In this document: positions 10,398 to 21,497 of the stretch, in pieces
Layout of the letters: the number at the start of each line of letters is the position of its first letter
How positions within the stretch are numbered: position 1 is the stretch's first letter
DNA from: Diplonema papillatum
Taxonomy: Eukaryota > Euglenozoa > Diplonemea > Diplonemida > Diplonemidae
NCBI GenBank assembly: GCA_030068145.1
Contig: JAPJBO010000444.1
Location: 1-64,000 of the forward strand
Direction: 5' to 3'
DNA length: 64,000 bases
Notes under the pieces: generated by a model
The model's input: only the letters and a program-made list of their open reading frames with translations
The model's database searches: none
What the model was told of the DNA's origin: nothing
Made by a program: the position numbers and the translations under genes

Positions 10398-10889
10398 ATG
10401 GACATTCTCAAGAAAGAAATGATGGCACAGGCCAACGTGGAGGCCGAGCCGGAGGAGGTGGTGGTTCTGGAGCAGGACGACAGCGACTACGTCAGCTCCG
10501 TGAACAGTGACGGGTCGGAGGCCGGGGACGTACTGTCACTCGACGACACAGAGGTCGCTGCTGCTGCGATCCAAGACGAAGGTGCAGCGCCAGAGGAGCG
10601 CGAAGATGAGAACGAGATGGACGACGAGGGAAGCGAAGCTGCCGAGAAAGAAGAGTCTAATGAAGCCGACGATGCCGATGCAGAAGAGGAACCCGCTGTT
10701 CCCCCTGCCAAAAAGGCCCGGTTGGAGGCTGTGCGGAGCGGGAGAAACGGAGCCCGTCGTGACTTTACTTTCAAGTCCAAAACAAAGCTTGTGAACAAAT
10801 TGGACACTCTCAGGGCTGAGCTGTCAACAGCGAATGCCGCGCTGGCTGAATCAAAGAGGAAAACCCCCAGAGCCTCAGATGGTAAATAA
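10398..10889 (+). CDS. Acidic protein with nuclear-localisation motif, inside hAT copy 1
   Basis: ATG at 10398 opens a frame of 163 codons (the frame itself is open from 10365). The body is strongly acidic (EEREDENEMDDEGSEAAEKE), followed by a basic cluster PPAKKARLE typical of a nuclear localisation signal and a short amphipathic C-terminal segment (KLVNKLDTLRAELSTANAALAES) able to form a coiled coil. It is bracketed by A/T-rich arrays: AAATAATA motifs, with TATATTATTTACT at 10257-10269 and its inverse at 10976-10988. I do not recognise the family. It may be a remnant of a transposon-encoded DNA-binding or accessory protein. The frame is absent from the other hAT copy. Confidence 0.4.
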   Translation: MDILKKEMMAQANVEAEPEEVVVLEQDDSDYVSSVNSDGSEAGDVLSLDDTEVAAAAIQDEGAAPEEREDENEMDDEGSEAAEKEESNEADDADAEEEPAVPPAKKARLEAVRSGRNGARRDFTFKSKTKLVNKLDTLRAELSTANAALAESKRKTPRASDGK

Positions 10890-11320
10890 AATAAGTAAAT
10901 AATACACGGGAAGTAAATAATAAATGAAATTAATTATAAGAGTAAATAATATCCGTGAAGTCAATAATATCCGTGAGTAAATAATATACCGTGACACTAG
11001 AGGTTGAGGCCGGAGAGGTGGCAGAGACCCGTGCAACACTGGCAGGTGAGCCCCCTAAGTGCAGAAACTGCTGAAAAACAGTGAAAACGCAAAAAGCCGT
11101 TAGCGGTCCAAATTTGGAAAATGGGCTGGAGACCAAGCTATTATTCTGAACACACTGCGAAGGAAAAAAATAAAAGCTCTGGGTCAAGGAAGAAAGCGAC
11201 GAATAAATACAACACGAGAGGCCGCAGACGCCCGTGATCGGCACGAAGAGGGGGAATTACGGGCAAGGAAGTTTCTGATTCGGGAATTGCTTCTGCAGCA
11301 TAGTGGCCGGCTCGGTTCCC

Positions 11321-12457
11321 ATGACGAACCTCGATACGTCTGAGAGGGCTGCACGTATAGAGGCAGCGCGTGCGAAGCTTGCCGCGGCGAGGGAGAAGAA
11401 GATCCAGCAAGAGAAAGCCTTCAAGGAAGCTTCAAGAGACGTGAAGCGCGCAGCGATCGATCTGGAGAAGAAACAGCGAGAAGCAAAGGAGCTGAAGGAC
11501 CTGCGCATCCAGCTGTACCTCTCCGCAGAGAATGAGGAGGACAAAATTGCGAACCAGTTGACGAAGAAGCTCGATGCTTTATCCCGCGAGAAGGAAGCGC
11601 TACAGGCCCAAGCCGAAAAAGAAGAGGAGTACATAAAGAACAACCTGGAACGAAAGCTGGACAGCATCAAGAGGGAGAAGATTGATATGGAGAACCGCTT
11701 AGAGCAGGAGCAAGAGCAGATCATCAACCGCCTGCAGAAGGACCTCATCCGCATCAGCGCGGAGAAGGCACAACTTCAGAAGCGGTTGTGTTACAACAGA
11801 GCAGCACTCCTCCAAAAAATGGGCGAGCGTGCAGCTTCCATGGGGAACTCCGACGCAGTCGATCGCCTGCACGGGGACATCAAACGGCTGCTCGCCAAGA
11901 ATGATAGAGCGGAACAGCACATCCAAGCGTATGATACAGAGTGCAGAGGCTTGCACAAGTTGCTCGACGACTTGCGGTCCGAGGCAAAGGTGCGGGAAAG
12001 GGAGGAGAAGGGTCTTGCGGTTGAGTTGCACAAGGTCGTTGAAGAGAGGAAGAATCTGTTCGTGCAGGCGGAACAGTTGATGGAAAAAAGGATAAACAAC
12101 AAGCTGCGGACCCGCCGGAGCCACCGCACCAAGTCGCGGAATCGTTCGGTGTCTGAGTTGAGCGCTGCCGATTCGCTGAGCTCCTCGGTGTGCAGCTCCG
12201 CTATATCGACGCCGAAGCTAACCGAGAACTTCATTTCGCACTCGAGTATCAGTTCAGTCGGCAACTTCGGCCCCCTATCCTCCGCGCCGCCCACGGCCGC
12301 GAGCGATCCGAAACAACGCAGCTCGTCCGTTCCCCTGTCCTTCACCTTGAGCGACAAAAACCCGTCCCTTACCCCCACACCACGCGCCTCCGGCACCCCC
12401 AGCGTAACCCCAACCACAGGCACCGCTGGTGCGAAGCCGCGCTTTATCGAGAGATGA
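11321..12457 (+). CDS. CCDC6-like coiled-coil protein, intronless
   Basis: The frame encodes 378 residues from the ATG at 11321. It is open upstream but without an ATG. Residues from about 10 to 255 form a nearly continuous coiled coil. The part ENEEDKIANQLTKKL, KEEEYIKNNLERKLDSI, and REKIDMENRLEQEQEQIINR reproduces the repeated '(E)EEF(I/L)xNxLxRKLxxLxxEK ... LEQEQExxxNxL' pattern that I know from the CCDC6 (DUF2046) family. The C-terminal third is Ser/Thr/Pro-rich and probably disordered (LTPTPRASGTPSVTPTTGT), with RTRRSHRTKSRNRSVSELS as a likely phosphorylated basic linker. CCDC6 proteins are scaffold-type proteins tied to DNA-damage signalling in animals; the role here is inferred only by similarity. 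hAT copy 1 ends 172 bp upstream. Confidence 0.8.
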   Translation: MTNLDTSERAARIEAARAKLAAAREKKIQQEKAFKEASRDVKRAAIDLEKKQREAKELKDLRIQLYLSAENEEDKIANQLTKKLDALSREKEALQAQAEKEEEYIKNNLERKLDSIKREKIDMENRLEQEQEQIINRLQKDLIRISAEKAQLQKRLCYNRAALLQKMGERAASMGNSDAVDRLHGDIKRLLAKNDRAEQHIQAYDTECRGLHKLLDDLRSEAKVREREEKGLAVELHKVVEERKNLFVQAEQLMEKRINNKLRTRRSHRTKSRNRSVSELSAADSLSSSVCSSAISTPKLTENFISHSSISSVGNFGPLSSAPPTAASDPKQRSSSVPLSFTLSDKNPSLTPTPRASGTPSVTPTTGTAGAKPRFIER

Positions 12458-12568
12458 ACCAAACCTTTGGCATCCCCATCTCCCCTCCTTTCTGTTTTCC
12501 TGCCCCCACAACCTCCGGACTGAAGCGCCTTCTGTTCACCGGGGACTTGTGTCTCGGTACCCGCACAG

Positions 12569-12574
12569 AATAAA
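12569..12574 (+). promoter_or_regulatory. Poly(A) signal-like hexamer
   Basis: AATAAA lies 112 bp after the stop codon of the CCDC6-like gene, in the context GCACAGAATAAACACTAACC. Whether this organism uses the hexamer is not known. Confidence 0.45.
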
Positions 12575-12599
12575 CACTAACCACCTTTTTTTTCTAGAC

Positions 12600-15535
12600 T
12601 AAGCAGTCTAGAATGCATTCCCGCGTACTCCTGAGAAAAACCAAGGTGACGTGTTAGACCGGGCCGAATCGGCCAGTAGTTTGCGAACTGCTTCGTGGAA
12701 ACGTCCCGTAACTCGCTTGAAATTGGCGCCATGCCGATATTGTAGTTCTCCAGTGAATCCAGCCGCTCGCTCAATGGCACCTGCGACGTGGGAACCCACT
12801 TTTTACCCCAGGGGGCGTGTAGCTCGAAGAGCCACAGAAGCCACCAGAACAGGGCTCATGGAGTCTTATCGCCCTGAGAGACGACCAAAAGTGCCCCTAC
12901 CAAACAGCTTGACCCAGCATGCAGTGCCATCTTTGCATCCCGTATCGTGACGTTGGAGTCAACTGACTGTCCTGAGCTTACACTGACAATTGACTTATGA
13001 GGATTGACCTTGTTCTAGCTTTATCTGAGTAAGGATCCCCCCCAGAAGCCTCCTTCTTAGTGCAGACGGTACCGTCGAGTATCTCTTCGTATCCGATTTG
13101 TAGTGTTGTCCCGCGTGCGTCTTCCAGCGCCAACCGGGATACCGTTCTGTCCTACCTGGCCGATTTCATCTGTCCACCCTTGCCTATCTCTCCGCGGCCT
13201 ACCGCTTTCCTTTTCTAAAACCCAACGCTTCTTCGCGGGCCTTTTTCTGGCTCTTTTTCTTCGTTGCCGACGGAGCTCGTTGCTTGGCAACCTCTCATAT
13301 TATTTCACCTTTTCTCTCCACCTGCACCGCCGGGGCCTTTTTTTTGCCGGAGTCTTGAGGATCGAGCACAAGTGGGAGAACCCTGCAACACAAATCTGAA
13401 TGCAACCGACTTGGAAACTTCTTTGAACAAGGAACGGTCTAAACTACACAACACGAGCCGTCGATCTACGAGGCCGCTCTACAATTTGTACCGCGGAAGC
13501 CGTCACTTCACGTTTCCTGAACGCATGCAAGTAAAAGTCCACGCCGGGGTGGCTTCGGCTGGTCCCCGGAACTGCATCGAATGGCCTGTTGTTGTCCATC
13601 ACGCGAACGACAAATGCAGATTGTCGCTGCAGTTTCTTTGCATTCTAACCTCCTGCTGCTTTCCTACCGGACATCGTATTTCTTTGCATTAAACCTTTTA
13701 GTCAAAAAAGAACATGGATGGCTCCTTTCTTCGCCTCACTGCGAAAGAACCTTCCGCTGAGGAAGCCGCACCCTCCCAAGATTGGGAAGGGGTTTTTCTA
13801 CTGGTGGATAAACTCTAACTCTGACGTTCAGGCTTTATCATCCCGCTTCACGTCACGTCACATGCAGTCTTGCGACCGAGATCTCATATGGGGCATTTCA
13901 AGGTGACCCCATCAGTCTGCTCGAAGTAAGAAACCGTCATCCGGCGATCAAGAGCATTGTCTGGTTAGATGTATGAATCGCGCACTTTTCAACATACGCG
14001 TTTCCGCGTCGTACTTTAAGCTGACGATCGTAGCGCGTTAGCCCAAAGCAGGGTCAGGACAGTTGATTCAGTGCGTCTGTCACGACTGTATGACCAAGCA
14101 CAAGATGAGCATCTTGCGGATTTCTCATATCCCATATTGCTCTTTCTAGGCAGCATTGCCGGGTAACCTCAGGTATGAGATCCCGCTTCGGAATAGTCCG
14201 GATTGCGCTCGACTCCTTGCCTGTCCCCACCCCGACGACGCCCCCTCTGCGTGTAGAAGTCGTCCTACCTGGCACAGCCCACGGAAGCCTGCGGGAAGGT
14301 GAAACCTGCAATCAAAAGCCCCCATAAACGCCGCTCGCAACCCTCCCCCCTCCCCAACTAAGACTTTCCCCCGCTCCAGACATGCATAAAATAACAATTG
14401 GACTTTTTGGGGGTGTTACCCGTTCCCCGTCCATATTCTCGTTAGTACTCCGATCTTCTGCCTGTTTGCCATACTCTTGCGCTGTCCTCTTCACTTTAAC
14501 GTTGGTGGCCCCGCGGCAGGTTTGCAATTTCTATGACTTTTAGTGACTGGGAGGGCACATGCGTGTGCTACCCCTTCGGGGAATCCGTGAACCTACGGAG
14601 TCCGTTTCTTTGCTGCTAGTTCGAGGCTAGCGTCTTTGAGGGAGGTATTGGAGCTTGGTGAAAACTGGCGCCCAGGACAACGAGAATGATGCATAAACAG
14701 GTGAATGAGGGGCACATGCCCGGATCAGTCCGGTACAGAACTACTTTGGGGGTCTCCCCAGTGGTTTCGTGCATTTGGACACGGTTTCGGGCTGCTCCGC
14801 TTGAAAACATGCCTTTTCTTGCCTGGTTGATAGCGTGCTCGTATTCGGACTAATGCCTGTACTGGACTGATCTGGGCATGTACCAGGCACCTTCTCCGAC
14901 CTCAGAACAGGGCCCGCAGGCCAGTACACCACCCCTTAAACGCATTAGGAATTTTCCCCTTTGGGTTCGCTGCACTGGAACGGTTCCGGGCTGCCTTTTT
15001 TCCTGCAAAAAAGCTTGAAGGGAAAAAGGGTTCCGAAAATGGGAGCCCTCCCCATTTTTGAGGGATCAACAATTCCCGTGAAAACAACGTTTTTCACCGA
15101 CGAACGTCTGCCATTTTACGGCCGCCCGCCCGGATCCCTTAATATAGCGGGATACGTTTCTTGAACCTACTACGACTAGTTGAAGTACCTTTGATGGGCG
15201 CCGTAGGGTTATATCGATAAAGTTCACTGGCCACCCTGCGTACCATCAAAGAGCGGGGAAGCCGGTACAGACACCGCGATCCTCCTCCCCCTCCTCCAGC
15301 ACCCGCCTCGCTTCTTCTTTTTCGCTTTTACCAAAAGAAACATTAAAGACAACACGAAAAAAAGAGAAAATACTAACGTTGCTGCACCGACAGGCCATCG
15401 GCAGCTGGAAGCGCAGAGCATCAAACCGACCTCCACACCTGAACCTGTCTGGCTGCTCCGCAGCCAGGAGCATCAGATATTGTGATACACCTATTGCATG
15501 GTGACTTAACCACCGGTTCCTTAACGAGTAGCTTC
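12600..15535. other. No recognisable gene; possible exon relics
   Basis: Two short pieces look protein-like without a known family. On the minus strand 12799-12608 reads GAIERAAGFTGELQYRHGAN and onward. On the plus strand 13440-13640 includes HAGVASAGPRNCIEWPVVVH, which resembles the translation RNCIEFPAAVC at about 39715. They may be fragments of one repeated coding exon. The rest (Pro/Ser-poor intergenic sequence with C/T-rich tracts) holds nothing I can support. Confidence 0.3.
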
Positions 15536-15544
15536 AATTCGGCG

Positions 15545-15790
15545 AAGGGCCGCCAAGCTCGAATGTTTTTTTGTATAAGCACCTGCTTTGTAGGAAATGC
15601 TTGAGGAGACTGCCAGTTGCGATAGATCAAAGGAGGTAAATGTGCTGTAGCCCACACGAAACACAGGTAAATCTGGGTTTAGTGGCGGGCGTAAGCGTTC
15701 AACAAAAAAGACCCACTTTGTAGTTGTATTGTTTTCTCCCCCTCTAGCCTCCTTCGAAATGAGCACAAGGCAGTCCCTCGAGTATTTCCA
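15545..15790 (+). repeat. Dispersed repeat family R2, copy 1
   Basis: The unit begins with a T-run and CACCTGCTTTGTAGGAAA, and contains GGAGGTAAATGTGCTGTAGC, TAGTGGCGGGCGTAAGCGTTC and AAAAGACCCACTTTGTAGTTG, ending near CTCTAGCCTCCTTCGAA. Other plus-strand copies are at 17335-17570, 52265-52470, 55247-55490 (in an ABCG intron) and 57995-58170. All five are in the same orientation. A leading T-run with no inverted ends is compatible with a SINE-like retroposon, but this is a guess. Confidence 0.7.
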
Positions 15791-17334
15791 GCCTTGAAGC
15801 TGGTCTGAGAATAGGTGGCGCTGCTCGCTGTTTGACCCCATGTCGGATTGGGGCGAGTCATAGGCTCAACGTCCGGTGCTTTGGAAGCGTTGGCAACGTG
15901 GCTATGAAAAGAGCTCGACGGTTCCATGATCGATTCGAGCAACCTGAAAAGAAAGTATGGCGGAACATTTGTGCCAAAGCATCCTGAACCTTGACCACCA
16001 GTGAAGAAGTGCCAGTCTGCCAGCGGCAATATTTGGTCCTTGCCGACAGATATTCTTATGCGCATGTACGAATGCGAGGAAAAATACTGCTTCGACAAAT
16101 CTGCTGGAAGAGAGTACTTCTGGCTGGTGGTCAAGATGAATGGTCATACATTGACCCCGCTTCACCCTACTGATCCATCGATCCCTTTTGGTTCCCCCTT
16201 TCGAACCTTCTTTCTCTTTCTTCGACTTCAAAAAAAAGAATCAAAACGAAAAAAAAATAAATAAGAAAACACAATCGTACTCTTCGTCTTCGGAACATCT
16301 AGCAGCTCTCCCCTGTCTTCCCTGTTCCCCAAGCGTTTGTCCTGTCCTCCTTCGATGCGTATCTGTTCCCTTCCTTTCAGTTTGTCCATACAACGACGCG
16401 ACTCCACGACGGGAGGAGCGTTCGCAGCACGCAGAAATGCCCACCCGTTCTTCTCATTCTTGTCTTTTTGTTGGCTCCCCCGCCGCTCTTCCCCATCACC
16501 ACAGTGCCTATTATCCCTGTGCTTCGTCTAGTGATCGCGCTTTGTGCTGTGGGTGCGTGCGGGGTTCTCCTCTTGACTTGTCCTCGTGGGCCTCCTCAAC
16601 GTGTTCCGGTGCTCCGAACTTCGAGGATTCTCTGATTGCTGTTCTCGGGGATCTAGTTCGGGGACAAGCTGCTTTATGTAAAGCCCGTAGGGGTGTCCTT
16701 TTTTCTTGAGGGCTTTTCCACCACCACCACTTAAACGTCTGCTGGTACAACACACGTGCACCGAGGGAAGATTCTCCAAAGCGACTGTTCTGCGGAGCGT
16801 ACCGGGTTTCATAGTTTTACGTCATTCCGTTCTACAAACCCGCGTGTGTATCGGACGGGAAATACAGCCGCCAACAATGGAAGCCGGCTCAGAAAGACAC
16901 ACCCACGTTTTTTATCATCAGGTCGTCTTCCCCAGTGCGCGCAGTGTGCACCTCTCCCAGAAGTTCGAACCTCCTTCCTCCTAGCAGTCTGTTGGCCCCG
17001 GCGACTCTTGTCCGCAACAGAAATCCCTTCGACTTAAGCAAACGTACATTTGAACAGAACCACGCGTGTGCCCCTCTTCAGCGCGTAAGGTGATGAATCT
17101 ACGCGTTTGGCGTTACGAATACTCACGGGGTCCCATGCCCCCCGTTTATCTCTTTGCCCTACACACTTTTTGTGCTCCTCCGCGGATGGGAAGAGCCGGC
17201 GCAGTATTGTCGTGAGGTGGGACCACGCTTCGAAGTTCTTCTTGCCATCCTTTTCAGGTCTTTCGGGAGTGGATTGAACAAGGGCCATTAGCCGTTGTCC
17301 GGTGCTCTGGGTTCAGCGAGCTTTTCGTGAGAGA
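15791..17334. other. No recognisable gene
   Basis: A frame at 16001-16261 (KSAGREYFWLVVKMNGHTLT) could be an exon but has no recognised family. The region 16200-16560 is C/T-rich. Nothing else is supported. Confidence 0.3.
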
Positions 17335-17570
17335 CCCTGTTTTTCTTTTTGAAACGCACCTGCTTTGTCGGAAACGCTCGAGGAGGCCGCCAGTTGCGAA
17401 AAATCTCAAACGAGGAAATGTGCTGCAATCCACACAAAACTCAGGGCAACTCTGAGTTTAGTGCCCGGGCGTAAATATTCAGCAAGAAACAGACCAGTTT
17501 GTCGTTGCATTTCCTCTCCTCTCTAGCCTCCGTCGACATAAGCACCGGGCGGACCCTCATGTTTTCCGGA
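17335..17570 (+). repeat. Dispersed repeat family R2, copy 2 (diverged)
   Basis: It matches copy 1 through GCACCTGCTTTGTCGGAAAC, CCAGTTGCGAAAAATC and CTCTAGCCTCCGTCGA with scattered differences, so it is older than copies 1 and 4. Confidence 0.65.
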
Positions 17571-18152
17571 TTTTGGGTTCATGTGTTGGACCTCTTTTCG
17601 GGTTGCCTGTGCTAACACACTTGGCCAAAGTATTAATATTAAGAGCCGGGCCAAACCGAAGAATTCTTGCTTCAGCTCACTAAGCTTCTGAGTCTTTCCC
17701 CTTCAAGTGAACGCGAGCCGTCAAAGGTATTGCTGGTCGAAGCTCCATTGCGTGCGCCCCTGGAGAGTCCAGCTGAGAATCAACCGATATTGTTGCCGGA
17801 TAGAGCGAGTCTCGCCACAGGACTCAAATACTGTGACCCAGGTGGGGACTGCAGACGATGACGGGTGCTTGCACCAGGAGCTTGGAACAGCTAGTCAGGC
17901 CAAGCATTGCGCCGGGTGTGTAAAGACATCCAGCTGTTGCGACGGGGCCGAAACCTCCGTGCAGCTACCACTGCGAGACGAAAACAGAAGTCTTGAGGCG
18001 AGCGCCAGAAGCTGACAGCCTCCCACGTTCTATCCTCCGAAGGAACCCACCCTTCGGAGAGGAGTCACATGACCGAAACGCAGCGTGTCGGAAACTCAAC
18101 CGACTGGTGAAAGTGACAAGTGCGCTTCAGACGTTTCCCACTCCATGAGCTT

Positions 18153-18154
18153 TA

Positions 18155-18182
<28 letters not shown>
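18153..18182. repeat. (CA)n microsatellite
   Basis: About 14 uninterrupted CA units in spacer sequence. The surrounding 17571-18790 shows no gene I can support. Confidence 0.9.
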
Positions 18183-18185
<3 letters not shown>

Positions 18186-18831
18186 CGTACCGTCTCTCTC
18201 GCACTGCCTTCACAGGAGGGGGAAGCTCTGCTTTTCGTTGCGGCTATTCGCCGTTTCCCATCATTGAACAAGCCGCAAGCAGTCTCACGAACGCAAGAGA
18301 GATACCACTCCACCTCTCTGCCTGGGAATACGCGGGACGTTGCATGTGAAGCAGGGGCACACCTGCGCTTAATGCGAGGGCGCAATACGTGCCGGGCCGG
18401 ATCTATTAAGAGGCTGGTCACACAATGATGTCCGGTGGAGAGAATGTGATGTCTCAGGAACTGTTGGAAAGGCGGCCGAACCTCGCGCAGCTCTCAGTGA
18501 AGCAGCCACCCGGCTCGGTGTGTAGCTTCTATATGTTTTCTTTTGCTCGCGTTATTTGCGTTAACAATGCGTTGTTGGTCCAAATTACAAATCCAGCACA
18601 AATTACAAAACCGCTAGTGTGCACAAGCAAAACTACAATTCTTTCTATGTGCTCCGTTCTTCCAGACTTGCCCCCGCACTAGAACGACCTACATCGAATG
18701 AACACATTGATCCGCAAGATTTTACGGGTGTATGCGGTCCACAACAATTCGACCCATTTCTCTCTCTAGCCTTGACATCTCTGTCGTTCCCCCGCGACCA
18801 ACAGCCCTCACGTCTTGCGGTTCAATTTCTT

Positions 18832-19486
18832 CTACCAACCAAGCTTGCACCAAGGTTTGTGCTCTCGGTAGGGTTTAGGGCATCCAGCCTGGTCGACACC
18901 ATTCTTCTGTTCATGGCCGGGTCCTTCGACCGCTTCTTTCCGAGCGTGCTGTTTACTGTCACCCCAGAAATACTTCCCCAGGCGGCATTTCTCGGCTCCT
19001 GGCCTATCCAGCTTCTTCTTTATCGCCGCCGCTCCTTCTTTGGGCCATGGGTGTGAAGCCTGCCAAAACGCTCGTCCAGATGCCGGCGGTAGCAAGGTTT
19101 GCATAAATTCAAGCAGCCCTGATGCGTGGCCTTCTTCACGCTCCGTCCTGCGACTCCGTGCCTAAAAAGCAGAACCTTGCAGGACAAACAAGGACTAGTG
19201 TATGACGCACCTTTTTCCTCGGGTTGGAGGTGGATGGCTCCTCCGAATGACACACGTCGATCTCTGCCTTCGCTGTCGTCGCGTACCTCCTAGATACGCA
19301 GCAAAGCCCCTTCTTGTTGTCACCCAACCACATGGTGTAAAGTTCACCGCGGAATCGTGAACAGCGGATTTCACTGGGTGTCAGCAGAATATCCGTCGGC
19401 TCGTCCACCACAAACCCAGCAGAGGTGACCAGCCCCACGAACGGGTTTGCGGGTTTGCGGAATAGGTGCCTGTACCGGTTCGCCAA
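18832..19486 (-). CDS. Possible exons of an unidentified minus-strand gene
   Basis: On the minus strand, 19486-19200 reads a balanced, globular-looking sequence (NPFVGLVTSAGFVVDEPTD, ELYTMWLGDNKKGLCCVSRR). The next stretch, 19150-19030, has a Cys/His cluster HQGCLNLCKPCYRRHL that resembles short zinc-binding motifs. Frames differ between the two pieces, so an intron or decay must separate them. No family is recognised and no start is visible. Confidence 0.25.
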
Positions 19487-19867
19487 GTAATCGCACCGCC
19501 CACCGCACCCCGTGCCACAGCAAACACCATGCTTTGCTTTGATTCGCTTTTACACCCCGCTTTCTAATTTATGAATTTCTAATTTATGGATTTCTAATTT
19601 ATGGAAATCGCCTAAAAAGATTAATTCGTCCATAAATTACAAATCCGTATTTAGCTGACGACAAATTATAGGACCAAAGCAACAAGTCACTGGCCATGCT
19701 ATGGACAGGAAAGGGCTCGGCGGAACAGTGCGGTGGTGGAAGGAGAAGAACACACAGCGACCGGTCAGTTCAATAACTATTGTCCAATCAGCTTCGAAGC
19801 CGTAAGTAAGCCCTGCCCACAATCCATCGTTCGCAAACTGGGACCAGCCAGAGGTACTTTTTTTTTA

Positions 19868-21497
19868 GGACAAAGTTCCTTATCCGGAGCCGAAGTTTTG
19901 GAATAAACCTTTGTATGGGCTCACTAGTTTCTAAAAGGGCCTTTGTATGGACAGCAGAGTTTTGCAAAATACCCTTGTATGGACACAAGGTTTGCAAAAT
20001 ACCCTTGTATGGACAGAAGATTCTGAATAAATACCCTTGTATGGACACACACATTCTCAAAAGGGACCTTGTATGGACAGACTTTTTTGGTCCCTTATAT
20101 GGACGGCAGATGTTCAAAAATTCCGTTGTATGGAGAACCTACCCTTATATGGACGCCGTACGTTCGAAAAGTCCCTTGTATGGACGACATACTTTTGAAA
20201 GGTCCCTTGTATGGACACCTGACTTTTGAAAAGTCCCTTGTATGGACACCTGACTTTTGGAAAGTCCCTTGTATGGACACCTGACTTTTGAAAAGACCCT
20301 TGTATGGACGACGTATTTTCGAATACCCTGGTGCACTATTGTGTCTGGAAGCCTGCTCTCCATTGCAAACTTGTGTGGACGACGTACTCGAATACCCCTG
20401 TGCACTATTGTGAGCTGCATTGCGTAAACTCTGTTGGCAAAACCGGGTCTTTGGCGTCTGAGACGAACGAGACGGACTCCGGGAATGCATCAGACAACGA
20501 AGACGAAGACGAAGATGAAGACGAAGACGAAGCTGTTGGGACTGCCCGGACACAACTTCTGTGTTGCCAGTGGTGGGTGCACTTTTTCCATCGGCCGACA
20601 GTTTTTTTGAACGGGTGCTAACGGTCTGTTACCTTCAGCGACGAAGCTCCGGCGTTCACAGAGAGCAACCCGTATTTTGCTGCCATCAGAGCAGTAGATC
20701 CGGACTCGCGTAGTCGGGTGTACACCAAGCGCGATGAAGAAGGCAGGCGGTTTACATTTTGTTTCCTGGCCTTCGGGGCCGCGATCCGTGCGACCGCCCA
20801 CGTGGTCCCACTGATAAGCATTGACGCCGCGCACATGGAAAGGGGGGGGGTGCTTTTCAGTGCTGTTGGCATCGACGCCAACCTCGGCACAATTCCCATT
20901 ACGCTTTGGGAACCACGGAAGATACAGAGTCATGGTCTCGATTCCTTCAAAATCTGAGCGAAATACACGCTGGCAGCAACTTTGGCCTCATTTCTGACAG
21001 GGACAAAGGACTCGAGGCTGCTGTGGAAGGGGTTCTCCCCAGGACACCGAACTTACTTTGCCGGGAACACATAAAGCGGAACGTGGTTTCTTCTCTGGAT
21101 TGTTCTGACACGGCATGATGTCGCTCTTTGATGCCTTTTCATACCCTTTCCACTCAGAATGTGAAGGCTCCAATTTCACCGCAGCATTGCTAATGTGTTC
21201 ATGGGTGAACCCCAACATCAGATCATTCCACGGGTCGACGTGCAGCAAGCAGGTTTCACTACACCGTGCAAGGGACTTTTCCTAATTCAGGTGTCCATAT
21301 AAGGGACCTGGAAAAAAGTTTGTCCATACAAGGGGCTATACAAAAATATCTCGTCCATACAAGGGACTTTTCCAAAGTCAGGTGTCCATACAAGGGACTT
21401 TTTCAAAGTCAGGTGTCCATACAAGGGAATTTCGAAAGTTTGCTGTCCATACAAGGGACTTTTTCAAAGTCAGGTGTCCATACAAGGGACTTTACCC
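19868..21497 (+). mobile_element. Mutator-like element (MULE) with inverted terminal arrays
   Basis: Ends GGACAAAGTTCCTTATCCGGA and, inverted, GGGTAAAGTCCCTTGTATGGA are flanked by TTTTTTTTA on both sides (19859-19867 and 21498-21506), a 9-bp duplication as expected for Mutator, though in a low-complexity T-run. About 13 copies of a 25-35-bp motif around CCCTTGTATGGAC fill 19900-20345. About seven inverted copies (GTCCATACAAGGG) fill 21285-21490. Between the arrays are an acidic exon and a MULE transposase domain. The element sits inside the TA-flanked element, so it is the younger insertion. Confidence 0.75.
20445..21118 (+). pseudogene. Mutator-like (MULE) transposase, relic
   Basis: An acidic stretch (SDNEDEDEDEDEDEAV, about 20490-20535) is followed by a likely intron of about 70 bp ending TTCAG at 20638. 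The next exon encodes RRFTFCFLAFGAAIRATAH, then the first catalytic-region motif SIDAAHMERGGVLFSAVG (Asp codon at 20823), and, in another frame, TTEDTESWSRFLQNLSE and ISDRDKGLEAAVEGVLP (second Asp codon at 20996) and CREHIKRN. This order matches the MULE domain (IDGTH, later SDR.KGL and C..H...N). The frame changes near 20906 (CGCTTTGGGAACC, consistent with one extra base) and ends early at 21118, so the third catalytic residue and the C-terminus are missing. Confidence 0.75.

Larger units (their letters stand above)
8813..11148 (+). mobile_element. hAT-type DNA transposon, copy 1 (non-autonomous, with internal insertion)
   Basis: The left end CAGGGGATTAGC (8813) is preceded by AACACACT (8805-8812). 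The right end TATTATTCTG (11148) is followed by the same AACACACT (11149-11156). An exact 8-bp target duplication with a CAGGG-type left end is the hAT signature. The left 65 bp (CCACATTTGGACTGACAGTCC and GGCCGCCGAGAAG), the block 9925-10245 and the block 10990-11135 align with the second element at 31200-35383. Only short inverted identity exists at the termini. No hAT transposase domain is seen. The element lies between the helicase and the CCDC6-like gene, ending about 170 bp before the latter. Confidence 0.8.

Noticed and set aside
19915-20284. Frames across the CCCTTGTATGGAC array
   Set aside because: The peptide repeats (VWT..FEKSL) simply mirror the iterons and are open on both strands.
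19900-20345. Repeat array considered as a CRISPR
   Set aside because: Eukaryotic context. The units vary in length, there are no unique spacers, and an inverted partner array exists at 21285-21490.
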